A stretch of 64,000 nucleotides of DNA from Streptomyces davaonensis JCM 4913 (GTDB lineage: Bacteria > Actinomycetota > Actinomycetes > Streptomycetales > Streptomycetaceae): contig NC_020504.1 of assembly GCF_000349325.1 (NCBI RefSeq), positions 5,800,053 through 5,864,052 of the forward strand, in the 5' to 3' direction. This document shows positions 26,172 through 34,754 of the stretch, in pieces. The notes under the pieces are model-generated. The model was not told the origin of the DNA. It saw only the letters and a list, made by a program, of their open reading frames with translations, and searched no databases. Position numbers and translations under genes: made by a program. Position 1 is the stretch's first letter. The number at the start of each line of letters is the position of its first letter.

Positions 26172-27511
26172 GCGGTGGGACGCCCCATCGCCCGGTACGT
26201 CCACCCCGCCGCCCGCCACAGCGACGGGTCCAGGGCGTTGCGGCCGTCGAGGACGAGTCGGGTCGCCGCCACCTCGCCCAGCGCCGCCGGGTCCAGCTCG
26301 CGGAACTCGCGCCACTCGGTGAGGTGCAGCACGACGTCGGCGCCGCGCACCGCCTCCACGGCGGAGTCGGCGTAGCCGAGGGTCGGGAAGAGCCGGCGGG
26401 CGTTGGTCATGCCCTTGGGGTCGTAGACCGTGACCTGGCCGCCCTGGAGGTGGATCTGGCCCGCCACATTGAGCGCGGGCGAGTCCCGTACGTCGTCCGA
26501 GTCCGGCTTGAAGGTCGCGCCGAGCACCGCGACCCGCTTGCCGAGGAAGGGCCCGCCGCCCAGCGCCTGACGGGTCAGCTCCACCATCTGGCCGCGCTGG
26601 CGCATGTTGATGGAGTCGATCTCGCGCAGGAAGGTCAGCGCCTGGTCGGCGCCCAGCTCACCGGCGCGCGCCATGAACGCCCGGATGTCCTTCGGCAGAC
26701 AGCCGCCGCCGAAGCCGATCCCGGCCCGCAGGAACTTCTTGCCGATCCGGTCGTCGTACCCGATGGCCTCCGCGAGCTTGGCGACGTCGCCGCCCGCGGC
26801 CTCGCACACCTCAGCCATGGCGTTGATGAAGGAGATCTTCGTGGCGAGGAAGGAGTTCGCCGAGGTCTTCACCAGCTCGGCGGTCGGGAAGTCGGTGACC
26901 ACGAAGGGCGAGCCCTCCGCGATCGGCGCCGCGTACACCTCGCGCAGCAGCTTCTCGGCCCGCTCGCTGCGCACGCCGACCACGAGCCGGTCGGGGTGCA
27001 GGGTGTCGTTGACGGCGAAGCCCTCGCGCAGGAACTCGGGGTTCCAGGCCAGCTCGGCGCCCTCCCCGGCCGGCGCGTGCTCGGCGAGGTAGGCGGCGAG
27101 CCGGTCCGCGGAGCCCACCGGCACCGTCGACTTGCCGACGACCAGCGCGGCGTTGTGCAGATGCGGGGCGAGCGAGGCGAAGGCGGAGTCGACGTAGCTC
27201 ATGTCACAGGCGTACTCGCCGTGCCGCTGCGGAGTGTTCACACACACGAAGTGCACATCGCCGAACGCGCCGATCTCGGCCCAGTCCATGGTGAACCGCA
27301 GCCGCTCGGTGGAGCCCTCGATCCCGGCCACGTGCTTGCGCAGCAGCTCCTCAAGACCCGGCTCGAACATCGGGACCTCACCGCGCCGGAGCATCTCGAT
27401 CTTCTCGGGCACGACATCCAGCGCCAGGACCTCGAAGCCGAGCTCGGCCATGGCCGCGGCGTGGGTGGCGCCGAGATAGCCGGTGCCGATCACGGTGATC
27501 TTGAGGGCCAT
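26168..27511 (-). CDS. ugd: UDP-glucose 6-dehydrogenase
   Basis: The enzyme oxidises UDP-glucose to UDP-glucuronate with two NAD+, supplying uronic acids for polysaccharide or wall polymers. The 447-residue protein has the NAD site ITVIGTGYLGATHAAAMAELG, FVCVNTPQ, GKSTVPVGSADRL, NPEFLREGFAV, KTSANSFLATKISFINAMAE with the catalytic Lys/Asn helix, and the active-site Cys in GIGFGGGCLPKD. GATFKPDSDDVRDSPAL marks the UDP-binding domain. ATG at 27511 follows GGGAG. UDP-GlcDH and GDP-ManDH share these motifs, so UDP-glucose is the most likely but not proven substrate. Confidence 0.92.
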   Translation of the reverse strand: MALKITVIGTGYLGATHAAAMAELGFEVLALDVVPEKIEMLRRGEVPMFEPGLEELLRKHVAGIEGSTERLRFTMDWAEIGAFGDVHFVCVNTPQRHGEYACDMSYVDSAFASLAPHLHNAALVVGKSTVPVGSADRLAAYLAEHAPAGEGAELAWNPEFLREGFAVNDTLHPDRLVVGVRSERAEKLLREVYAAPIAEGSPFVVTDFPTAELVKTSANSFLATKISFINAMAEVCEAAGGDVAKLAEAIGYDDRIGKKFLRAGIGFGGGCLPKDIRAFMARAGELGADQALTFLREIDSINMRQRGQMVELTRQALGGGPFLGKRVAVLGATFKPDSDDVRDSPALNVAGQIHLQGGQVTVYDPKGMTNARRLFPTLGYADSAVEAVRGADVVLHLTEWREFRELDPAALGEVAATRLVLDGRNALDPSLWRAAGWTYRAMGRPTA

Positions 27512-27636
27512 GGGGACTCCCTTGAGTGGTGCGGCGGCGGTGCGGGCCCGAGCATAGTCGGGGCATCGCAGTGCGCCCCACCGGGCACTTTTCCCGCTGT
27601 CGCCAAGCTCACGTATCACCAGCGTGGGCGGAGCTC

Positions 27637-27665
27637 TAAAATTTGAGTTACTTAACGGTAATTAG
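27637..27665 (+). promoter_or_regulatory. AT-rich promoter and TTAC-N6-GTAA operator before acyl-CoA dehydrogenase
   Basis: TAAAAT (27637-27642) is a good -10 box in an unusually AT-rich patch. TTAC (27648-27651) and GTAA (27658-27661) form a dyad just downstream, where a TetR-type repressor would block transcription. I see no clear -35. Confidence 0.4.
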
Positions 27666-27701
27666 CGCCAGCATCACAGCGTCTTTGGAGCGTGAGAGAC
27701 C

Positions 27702-28859
27702 TTGGCCGGATCGGCTGACTTCGACCTGTACCGCCCGTCCGAGGAGCACGACATGCTCCGCGACGCCGTCCGCTCCCTGGCCGAGGCGAAGATCTTGCCG
27801 TACGCCACCGCGGTGGACGAGGAAGCCCGCTTCCCGCAGGAGGCCCACGACGCGCTGGTCGCGAACGACCTGCACGCCGTGCACGTGCCCGAGGAGTTCG
27901 GCGGCGCCGGCGCCGACGCGCTCGCCACGGTCATCGTGATCGAGGAGGTGGCCCGCGTCTGCGCGTCCTCCTCCCTGATCCCCGCGGTGAACAAGCTCGG
28001 CTCGCTGCCCGTGATCATCTCCGGCTCCGAGGAGCTGAAGAAGAAGTACATGTCCCCGCTCGCCAAGGGCGAGGGCATGTTCTCGTACTGCCTCTCCGAG
28101 CCGGACGCGGGCTCGGACGCGGCCGGCATGAAGACCAAGGCGGTCCGCGACGGCGACCACTACGTGCTCAACGGCGTGAAGCGTTGGATCACCAACGCGG
28201 GCGTCAGCGAGTTCTACACGGTGATGGCCGTGACCGACCCCTCCAAGCGCTCGAAGGGCATCTCCGCCTTCGTCGTGGAGAAGGACGACGAGGGCGTCTC
28301 CTTCGGCGCCCCGGAGAAGAAGCTCGGCATCAAGGGCTCCCCGACCCGCGAGGTCTACCTCGACAACGTCCGCATCCCCGCCGACCGCATGATCGGCGAG
28401 GAGGGCACGGGCTTCGCGACCGCGATGAAGACCCTGGACCACACCCGCATCACCATTGCCGCGCAGGCCCTCGGCATCGCCCAGGGCGCCCTCGACTACG
28501 CCAAGGGCTACGTCCAGGAGCGCAAGCAGTTCGGCAAGCCGATCGCCGACTTCCAGGGCATCCAGTTCATGCTCGCCGACATGGCCATGAAGATCTCGGC
28601 CGCCCGCGCCCTGACCTACCAGGCCGCCGCCGCCTCCGAGCGCGGCGACGCGGACCTGACCTACCTGGGCGCCGCCGCCAAGTGCTTCGCCTCCGACGTG
28701 GCCATGGAGGTCACCACGGACGCGGTCCAGCTCCTGGGCGGCTACGGCTACACGCGGGACTACCCGGTGGAGCGGATGATGCGCGACGCGAAGATCACGC
28801 AGATCTACGAGGGCACCAACCAGGTCCAGCGCATCGTCATGGCGCGCAACCTGCCGTAG
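27702..28859 (+). CDS. Acyl-CoA dehydrogenase
   Basis: The 385-residue FAD enzyme is of the short/medium-chain type. It introduces a C2-C3 double bond in acyl-CoA during fatty-acid or branched-chain amino-acid breakdown and passes electrons to ETF. Signatures are YCLSEPDAGSDAAGMKTKA, the FAD-binding WITNAGVSEFYTVMAVT, ERKQFGKPIADFQGIQFMLADM and LLGGYGYTRDYPVERMMRDAK followed by ITQIYEGTNQVQRIV. The Glu of YEGTNQ is the catalytic base position in this subfamily. The start is a TTG at 27702 behind GTGAGAGACC. The upstream dyad suggests a TetR-type repressor, not in this window. A terminator follows the stop. Confidence 0.95.
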   Translation: MAGSADFDLYRPSEEHDMLRDAVRSLAEAKILPYATAVDEEARFPQEAHDALVANDLHAVHVPEEFGGAGADALATVIVIEEVARVCASSSLIPAVNKLGSLPVIISGSEELKKKYMSPLAKGEGMFSYCLSEPDAGSDAAGMKTKAVRDGDHYVLNGVKRWITNAGVSEFYTVMAVTDPSKRSKGISAFVVEKDDEGVSFGAPEKKLGIKGSPTREVYLDNVRIPADRMIGEEGTGFATAMKTLDHTRITIAAQALGIAQGALDYAKGYVQERKQFGKPIADFQGIQFMLADMAMKISAARALTYQAAAASERGDADLTYLGAAAKCFASDVAMEVTTDAVQLLGGYGYTRDYPVERMMRDAKITQIYEGTNQVQRIVMARNLP

Positions 28860-28880
28860 TCGCGGTCACCACGGATTCGA

Positions 28881-28914
28881 CGGCCCCCGGCGCGCGCAGT
28901 GCCGCCGGGGGCCG
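28881..28914 (+). terminator. Terminator after acyl-CoA dehydrogenase
   Basis: CGGCCCCCGGC (28881-28891) pairs perfectly with GCCGGGGGCCG (28904-28914) across a 12-nt loop. Confidence 0.8.
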
Positions 28915-29015
28915 CGCTGTTTCCTGGACCTCGGTCAATTTCCCGCCAGACCCGCCGAGTTGTGCCTACGTTGGGTGCGCATCCCGAACGTAAGTGTCCG
29001 AAGGAGACCGCACCC

Positions 29016-29846
29016 ATGGCCGACCTCACCACGCCATCGCCCGACGACGAGGGCGTGGCCCGCACCGCGCGGCTGCGCACCGACGTCTCCCACTCGGCGC
29101 GGATCTGGAACTACTGGCTGGGCGGCAAGGACCACTACCCGGTGGACGAGGAGGTCGGCGACCAGATCCTTGGCTTCGTACCGGCCCTGCCCCGCTCCGC
29201 CGTGGCCGACCGTCAGTTCCTCGCGCGCGCCGTCCGTCATCTCGCCGGGGAGCGCGGCATACGCCAGTTCCTGGACATCGGCACCGGCCTGCCCACCGCC
29301 GACAACACTCACGAGGTCGCCCAGCGCGTCGCCCCGGACGCGCGGATCGTCTACGTCGACAACGACCCGCTCGTCCTCACCCACGCGCACGCCCTGCTCA
29401 CCAGCGCGAAGGAGGGCGCCACCGACTACATCGAGGCCGACGTCCACGACCCGGAGGCGATCCTCGCGGGCGCGGCCCGCACCCTGGACCTCACCCGGCC
29501 GGTCGCCATCACCATGCTGGGCATCCTGAACTTCGTCCTGGACACCGACGAGGCCGCCGCCATCGTCCGCCGCCTCCTCGACGCCGTCCCCGCGGGCTCC
29601 TATCTGGTCGTCTCCCACCCCACCACCGAGGTGGACGGCGAGGCGATGAAGGCGGCGGTGGAGTACTGGAACAGCCAGGGCTCGGCCGCCATGACCCTGC
29701 GCAGCCGCGCCGACCTGGTCCGGCTCTTCGAGGGCGTGGAGCTGCTGGAGCCCGGCATCGTCTCCTGTTCCCGCTGGCGCCCGGACACCCCGGACGCGGA
29801 GATCGTCGAGGTCACGCACTTCGCGGGCGTGGGCCGCAAGCGCTGA
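29016..29846 (+). CDS. SAM-dependent methyltransferase, DUF574 family
   Basis: The 276-residue protein is of the actinobacterial DUF574/Methyltransf_19 family, which is greatly expanded in Streptomyces. The N-terminal SHSARIWNYWLGGKDHYPVD is diagnostic. The SAM site is FLDIGTGLPTADNTHEVAQ with the acidic VYVDNDPLVLTHA. RHLAGERGIRQ and TMLGILNFVLD follow. Substrates are unknown for nearly all members. ATG at 29016 follows AAGGAG with 9-nt spacing. It is monocistronic, between a terminator and the subtilase gene. Confidence 0.93.
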   Translation: MADLTTPSPDDEGVARTARLRTDVSHSARIWNYWLGGKDHYPVDEEVGDQILGFVPALPRSAVADRQFLARAVRHLAGERGIRQFLDIGTGLPTADNTHEVAQRVAPDARIVYVDNDPLVLTHAHALLTSAKEGATDYIEADVHDPEAILAGAARTLDLTRPVAITMLGILNFVLDTDEAAAIVRRLLDAVPAGSYLVVSHPTTEVDGEAMKAAVEYWNSQGSAAMTLRSRADLVRLFEGVELLEPGIVSCSRWRPDTPDAEIVEVTHFAGVGRKR

Positions 29847-30025
29847 CGCGCTACGTCGCCCCGGCCCCGCGCCGTCGGCCGCTCGGCGTATCTCGTGCGC
29901 CTTTCCGGTCGCTCGCCTAGGCGGCCCGTGCGGGCAGGAGGAGGGTGGCCCCGCACGGTCGCCGGCTGCCGCCGTGGCGGCGGGAGCCCGGGGCGACACC
30001 TCACGAGCGCCAACGGGGGCACCTC

Positions 30026-32725
30026 ATGAGCACACCTGATCAACCGGCGGATCTCTCCTACGTCGACAAGGCCAGCGGCAGTCTCCGGACCTTCCGCCCG
30101 TCCGGGACCGAGGCCATGGTCCGGCTGCCGTCCGACGCCACGGGCGCGACGGTGGACCACCTGGTCGAAGCCCGCCCGCTGCTCTCCGTCAGCCAGGGCT
30201 ACAACCTCGACCGCGGTTTCGCCGCGGTCTACCTGAACCCGGCCGCCGACACCGACGCGGCCGCCCTCACCGCCGAGCCGGACGTCCTCGGCTCACTGCC
30301 GGTGATGATCGACGAGCACGGCGCGTCCCGGTACTTCGTGCCCGGCGAGTTCACCGTACGGTTCCGCGCGGACGTCGACCGGGAGCGTGCCGAGCGGATC
30401 GTCGCCGAGCACGGCAGCAGCGTCGCCCTCGCCCAGCGGACCCCGGGGTACTACACCCTGCGGATCCCCGAGGGGGCCGAACTCTTCGCGACCATCAGGG
30501 AGTTCTCCGCCCTGGACGAGGTGCGGTTCGCCGAGCCGTCCGAGGCCGGGTTCAACGACGCGCAGCCCTATCTGCCCGACGAGCCCGACTTCGAGCGGCT
30601 GTGGGGCCTGCGCAACACCGGGCAGGCCGTCGACGGCGTCCCCGGCACCGCGGGCGTCGACATCGGCGTCACCGAGGCCTGGGACCACACTCGCGGCCAC
30701 CGGGACGTCATCGTCGCCGTCATAGACACCGGCTGCGACCTCGACCATCCCGACCTCGCGGCGAACATCCTGCCGAGGGGAGCCGAGGACTGGGACTTCT
30801 CCGACGCGGGCGACCCGGTGCCGGAGGACGACAACGGCCACGGCACCCACTGCGCCGGGACCATAGCCGCGGCCGACAACGACCTGGGCGTGATCGGCGT
30901 GGCCCCGGACTGCCGGCTGATGCCGCTCAGGGTGAACCTCACCGCGGGCATGAACCAGAACCGCGCCGACGCCATCGACTACGTCCGCCGCCAGTCCCTC
31001 GACCACCGCGACCGGCGCTATGTCGTCAATTGCAGCTGGCGTGCCAACGGCGACCACGCCGGCATCCGCACCGCCATCCAGGACGCGGCCGCCGCCGGTG
31101 TGGTGATCTGCTTCGCCGCGGGCAACGCCAACACCAACACCGACGTGACCCCGCAGTTCCCCGGCGTGTACCCCGAGGTCATCGCGGTCGCCGCGCTGGA
31201 CTCGGCGGACCGCAGGGCACCCTTCTCCAACTTCGGCACGAACGTCGACGTGTCCGCGCCGGGCGTCACCGTCTGGTCGACGCATCTGAACGGCAACCAC
31301 CGCTTCCTGGACGGCACTTCGATGGCGAGCCCGCATGTCGCGGGCGTCGCGGCCCTGGTCTGGTCCCGCAACCTGGAGCTGACCGGCGACCAGGTCCGCC
31401 GTATCGTCGAGAGCAGTTGCGACGACGTGGAGGCGGACAACCCGGGCTTCGCCGGGATGCTGGGCCGGGGCAGGGTCAACGCCCACCGCGCCGTCACCAG
31501 CCCGCTGATCCACCCCGCGCCCGCGCCGGCCGGCACGGACCTCACCGGCGACGGCCGCGCGGACCTCGTCGGCTTCGGCGACGCCGGGGTGTGGGTGGCG
31601 CTCAACAAGGGCGACGGCACCTTCGCCGGACCCAAGCTGATGGTCCAGAACTTCGCCTACTCGGCGGGCGGTTGGCGTACGCAGAAGCACCCGCGCATGC
31701 TCGCCGACCTGACCGGCGACAACCGCGCCGACCTCGTCGGCTTCGGCGACGCGGGCGTCTGGATCTCCCTGAACAACGGCAGCGGCTCCTTCCGCGACCC
31801 GCGGCTGGTCGTGGAGAACTTCGCCTACGTGGCGGGCGGTTGGCGCGTGGAGAAGCACCCGCGTTTCCTCGCCGACCTCACGGGCGACCGCCGCGCCGAC
31901 ATCATCGGCTTCGGCGAGGCGGGCGCCTGGGTCTCCCTGAACCGCGGCAACGCCACCTTCGCCGCCCCACAGCTCATGGTGCCGAACTTCGGCTACACGG
32001 CGGGCGGTTGGCGCGTCGAGAAACACCCCCGCTTCCTCGCCGACCTGACCGGTGACCGCCGCGCGGACATCGTCGGTTTCGGCGACAAGGGCGTCTGGGT
32101 GTCGTTGAACAACGGCGACGGCACGTTCCAGGGCCCGCAGCTCGTCGTGGAGAACTTCGGCTACGACGCGGGTGGTTGGCGGGTGGAGAAGCATCCGCGC
32201 TTCCTGGCCGACCTGACCGGCGACGGCCGCGCGGACATCGTCGGGTTCGGTTACGCCGGGGTGTGGGTGTCGTTGAACAACGGCGACGGCACGTTCCAGG
32301 GCCCGCAGCTCGTCGTGGAGAACTTCGGCTACGACGCGGGCGGCTGGCGGGTGGAGAAGCATCCGCGCTTCCTGGCCGACCTCACGGGCGACGGCCGCGC
32401 CGACATCGTCGGGTTCGGGTACGCGGGCGTCTGGGCCGCGCTGAACAATGGCGACGGCACGTTCCAGGGCCCGCAGCTCGTCGTGGAGAACTTCGGCCAT
32501 GACGCGGGCGGCTGGCGGATCGAGAAGCACCCGCGCTTCCTGGCCGACCTGACCGGCGACCGCAGCGCCGACATCGTCGGGTTCGGGTACGCGGGCGTCT
32601 GGGAGGCCCTCAACGGCGGCAAGGGCGCCTTCGGGGACCCGCTGCTGGTGGTGCGGAACCTCGGCCACGACGCGGGCGGCTGGCGGGTGGAGAGGCACCC
32701 GAGGTTCGTCGTGGGCCGGGTCTGA
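30026..32725 (+). CDS. Subtilisin-family S8 serine protease with seven C-terminal FG-GAP/VCBS-like repeats, no signal peptide
   Basis: The 899-residue protein has an N-terminal propeptide-like region (about 1-180; FVPGEFTVRFRADVDRERAERI) and an S8 domain (about 190-495). The catalytic triad is Asp in VAVIDTGCDLDHPD, His in NGHGTHCAGTI and Ser in GTSMASPHVAGVAALVW, with the oxyanion Asn in FAAGNANTN. From about residue 505 to the end are seven repeats of about 56 residues (DLTGDGRADLVGFG, then VWVALNKGDGTF and AGGWRTQKHPR), a beta-propeller-type Ca-binding repeat. The N-terminus (MSTPDQPADLSYVDK) has no signal peptide or twin-Arg motif, although such proteases are normally exported. I found no upstream start that adds one. 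Either it is cytoplasmic or it leaves by a non-classical route. Confidence 0.93.
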   Translation: MSTPDQPADLSYVDKASGSLRTFRPSGTEAMVRLPSDATGATVDHLVEARPLLSVSQGYNLDRGFAAVYLNPAADTDAAALTAEPDVLGSLPVMIDEHGASRYFVPGEFTVRFRADVDRERAERIVAEHGSSVALAQRTPGYYTLRIPEGAELFATIREFSALDEVRFAEPSEAGFNDAQPYLPDEPDFERLWGLRNTGQAVDGVPGTAGVDIGVTEAWDHTRGHRDVIVAVIDTGCDLDHPDLAANILPRGAEDWDFSDAGDPVPEDDNGHGTHCAGTIAAADNDLGVIGVAPDCRLMPLRVNLTAGMNQNRADAIDYVRRQSLDHRDRRYVVNCSWRANGDHAGIRTAIQDAAAAGVVICFAAGNANTNTDVTPQFPGVYPEVIAVAALDSADRRAPFSNFGTNVDVSAPGVTVWSTHLNGNHRFLDGTSMASPHVAGVAALVWSRNLELTGDQVRRIVESSCDDVEADNPGFAGMLGRGRVNAHRAVTSPLIHPAPAPAGTDLTGDGRADLVGFGDAGVWVALNKGDGTFAGPKLMVQNFAYSAGGWRTQKHPRMLADLTGDNRADLVGFGDAGVWISLNNGSGSFRDPRLVVENFAYVAGGWRVEKHPRFLADLTGDRRADIIGFGEAGAWVSLNRGNATFAAPQLMVPNFGYTAGGWRVEKHPRFLADLTGDRRADIVGFGDKGVWVSLNNGDGTFQGPQLVVENFGYDAGGWRVEKHPRFLADLTGDGRADIVGFGYAGVWVSLNNGDGTFQGPQLVVENFGYDAGGWRVEKHPRFLADLTGDGRADIVGFGYAGVWAALNNGDGTFQGPQLVVENFGHDAGGWRIEKHPRFLADLTGDRSADIVGFGYAGVWEALNGGKGAFGDPLLVVRNLGHDAGGWRVERHPRFVVGRV
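31538..32721 (+). repeat. Seven tandem 168-bp coding repeats in the subtilase gene
   Basis: Units of 56 codons begin at about 31538. The repeats between about 32040 and 32560 are nearly identical in DNA, while the first and last units have diverged. This pattern points to recent homogenisation or expansion in the middle of the array. Confidence 0.85.
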
Positions 32726-32730
32726 CAGAG

Positions 32731-32762
32731 CGGTCCGCCGGGCTCACCGGCCCGGCGGACCG
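32731..32762. terminator. Convergent terminator
   Basis: CGGTCCGCCGGGC (32731-32743) pairs perfectly with 32750-32762 over a 6-nt loop, between the subtilase and LCP1 stop codons. Confidence 0.85.
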
Positions 32763-32770
32763 GGCACCGC

Positions 32771-34039
32771 TCAGTTCCCGGAGACGGTGACCTTCTCGTC
32801 GTTGTTCAACTGCTGCACCAGCGTCTTCACCTTCGCCTTGTCCCAGACGAGGTTGCCGCCGGAGGACCCGGAGATCGGCATGTTCATGGACGTGCCCTCA
32901 CCGCCGGTGACGCCCTTCATCGCCCAGAACATCGACGCCAGGTCGAACAGGCCCATCTCCTTGTCCACGATGAGGGTGTCCAGACCGGCGCTCATCGTCG
33001 GGTACAGCTTGAAGGGGTTCAGCACGGTGCTCGGCGTCGCGGCCTGGTTGGCCAGCGCCGCGAGGAACTTCTGCTGGTTCTTCGTACGGTCCAGGTCGGA
33101 GCCGGCCAGCGCGTAGCGGGTACGGACGAAGGCGAGCGCCTCCTCGCCGTTCAGGGTCTGCTTGCCCTCCTTGAGGTCGGCGCCGGACTTGGAGTCCTTG
33201 ATGCCGCCCTTCGGGATCTCCATCTCCACACCACCGACCGCGTCCACGATGTTCGCGAAGCCCGCGAAGCCGATCTCGACGTAGTGGTCGATGTGCAGAC
33301 CGGTGTTGAACTCGACCGTCCGCACCAGCAGTTCGGGACCGTCCTCGGCGTAGGCGGCGTTCAGCTTGGTGTGCCGGCCCGTGCCCGGGTAGGTCTTGCC
33401 GGACTCCGAGCCCACGAAGGTGGGGATCTCCACGTCCGAGTCGCGGGGCAGCGAGATCAGCGTCGGGCCGTTGTCACCGGTGTGCAGGATCATCATCGAG
33501 TCCGTGCGCTTGCCCTCGGCGGACCCGGTGTGCAGCTTCTTCTTCTCCTCGCTCGACATGCCCTCACGGCTGTCGGAACCGACGATCAGGTAGTTCGTGC
33601 CGTCGCCCGCCTCCGGCCGCTCGATGACCTTGGACAGGTCGACCTCGCGGTTGAGCTTGGAGTCGGCCCAGAAATAGGTGGCGACGGTGGTGACGACGAG
33701 CACCGTGACGACGGTGATCGAGGTCCACTTGATCCGCTTCCGCCAGTTCGGCGCGGGCCGCGGCTCGTACATGTCGCCGCCGCGCCCCTGGCCGCCGCCA
33801 CCGCCGTAGACCTGGCCGGTGTTGTAGCCGCTGTCATAGCCGTCATGGCCTTGGCCATCGTCGTACGGCTGCTGCGACGGCACACCGTACGGCGGAGCCG
33901 ACTGGCCCCCGCCGGGCGCCGCCGGGCCGCGGCGGACCTGCCGCATGACGCGTGCGCCATCCGGCTGTGCGCTTGCGCTGCCGTGTCCGTAGCCGCCACC
34001 GCGGTTTCCGTCGGACCATCCCTCGGGCCAGTTGTTCAT
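32771..34039 (-). CDS. LytR-CpsA-Psr (LCP) family glycopolymer transferase 1
   Basis: LCP proteins move undecaprenyl-linked glycopolymers onto peptidoglycan on the outside of the membrane. This 422-residue member has a Gly/Tyr-rich cytoplasmic tail of about 100 residues, one TM helix (SITVVTVLVVTTVATYF) and the LCP domain. Pyrophosphate-site residues lie in YLIVGSDSREG and RTDSMMILHT, followed by SLPRDSDVEIP, KLNAAYAEDGPELLVRTVE, IDHYVEIGFAGF and LAFVRTRYALAGSDLDRTKNQQ. It stops soon after the LCP fold, with no LytR_C domain. ATG at 34039 has a weak ribosome site. It is divergent from a thioesterase gene. Confidence 0.94.
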   Translation of the reverse strand: MNNWPEGWSDGNRGGGYGHGSASAQPDGARVMRQVRRGPAAPGGGQSAPPYGVPSQQPYDDGQGHDGYDSGYNTGQVYGGGGGQGRGGDMYEPRPAPNWRKRIKWTSITVVTVLVVTTVATYFWADSKLNREVDLSKVIERPEAGDGTNYLIVGSDSREGMSSEEKKKLHTGSAEGKRTDSMMILHTGDNGPTLISLPRDSDVEIPTFVGSESGKTYPGTGRHTKLNAAYAEDGPELLVRTVEFNTGLHIDHYVEIGFAGFANIVDAVGGVEMEIPKGGIKDSKSGADLKEGKQTLNGEEALAFVRTRYALAGSDLDRTKNQQKFLAALANQAATPSTVLNPFKLYPTMSAGLDTLIVDKEMGLFDLASMFWAMKGVTGGEGTSMNMPISGSSGGNLVWDKAKVKTLVQQLNNDEKVTVSGN

Positions 34040-34158
34040 GGGCCCCAGTGTGCAGGGAACGGCTGTGCGTCTTACAAGGGTCGGCGGAAAATAGGGGCAC
34101 GGCTGTTGCGAACCCAACACAAATTCCCCGGTTCGTCCCGCAGCATAAGGTGGAGGCC

Positions 34159-34716
34159 ATGACACACCAGGTCCCCACAGCGGAATCGGGCACTCCGGAT
34201 ATCCCGGGCAAGCCGACGTCCGCGTCCCGCACCACGCTGAGCCACATCATGACCCACAACGACACCAACCTGCTGGGCACGGTGCACGGCGGTGTGATCA
34301 TGAAGCTGGTCGACGACGCCGCCGGCGCGGTGGCCGGACGGCACAGCGGGGGCCCCGCGGTGACGGCGTCCATGGACGAGATGGTGTTCCTGGAGCCGGT
34401 CCGGGTCGGCGACCTGGTCCATGTGAAGGCCCAGGTCAACTGGACCGGCCGCACCTCCATGGAGGTAGGCGTACGAGTCCTGGCGGAGCGCTGGAACGAA
34501 TCCACCCCGCCCACCCAGGTCGGCTCGGCCTACCTGGTCTTCGCCGCGGTCGACGCCGACGGCAAGCCCCGCGCGGTCCCCCAGGTCATCCCGGAAACGG
34601 AACGCGACAACCGCCGCTACCAGGAAGCCCAGATCCGCCGCACCCACCGCCTGGCCCGCCGCCGCGCCATCAAGGAACTGCGGGAGAAGCGAGCGGCAGA
34701 GGGCATCGAGGACTGA
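34159..34716 (+). CDS. Acyl-CoA thioesterase (YciA/BFIT-like hotdog fold)
   Basis: The 185-residue protein has a hotdog domain with catalytic Asp region HNDTNLLGTVHGGVIMKLVDDAAG, MDEMVFLEPVRVGDLV and NWTGRTSMEVGVRV, ending in QVIPETERDNRRYQEAQIRR, the usual C-terminal helix of acyl-CoA hydrolases. It would hydrolyse acyl-CoA esters in the cytoplasm; chain length is not predictable. ATG at 34159 follows AAGGTGGAGG. It lies divergent from LCP1 and convergent with LCP2, with a shared terminator; any functional link to the LCP genes is unclear. Confidence 0.93.
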   Translation: MTHQVPTAESGTPDIPGKPTSASRTTLSHIMTHNDTNLLGTVHGGVIMKLVDDAAGAVAGRHSGGPAVTASMDEMVFLEPVRVGDLVHVKAQVNWTGRTSMEVGVRVLAERWNESTPPTQVGSAYLVFAAVDADGKPRAVPQVIPETERDNRRYQEAQIRRTHRLARRRAIKELREKRAAEGIED

Positions 34717-34728
34717 GCCGGTCCCCAC

Positions 34729-34754
34729 AGCCGCGGGCACCCCGGCCCGCGGCT
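34729..34754. terminator. Convergent terminator overlapping the LCP2 stop
   Basis: AGCCGCGGGC (34729-34738) pairs perfectly with 34745-34754 around a 6-nt loop, between the thioesterase and LCP2 genes. Confidence 0.75.
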
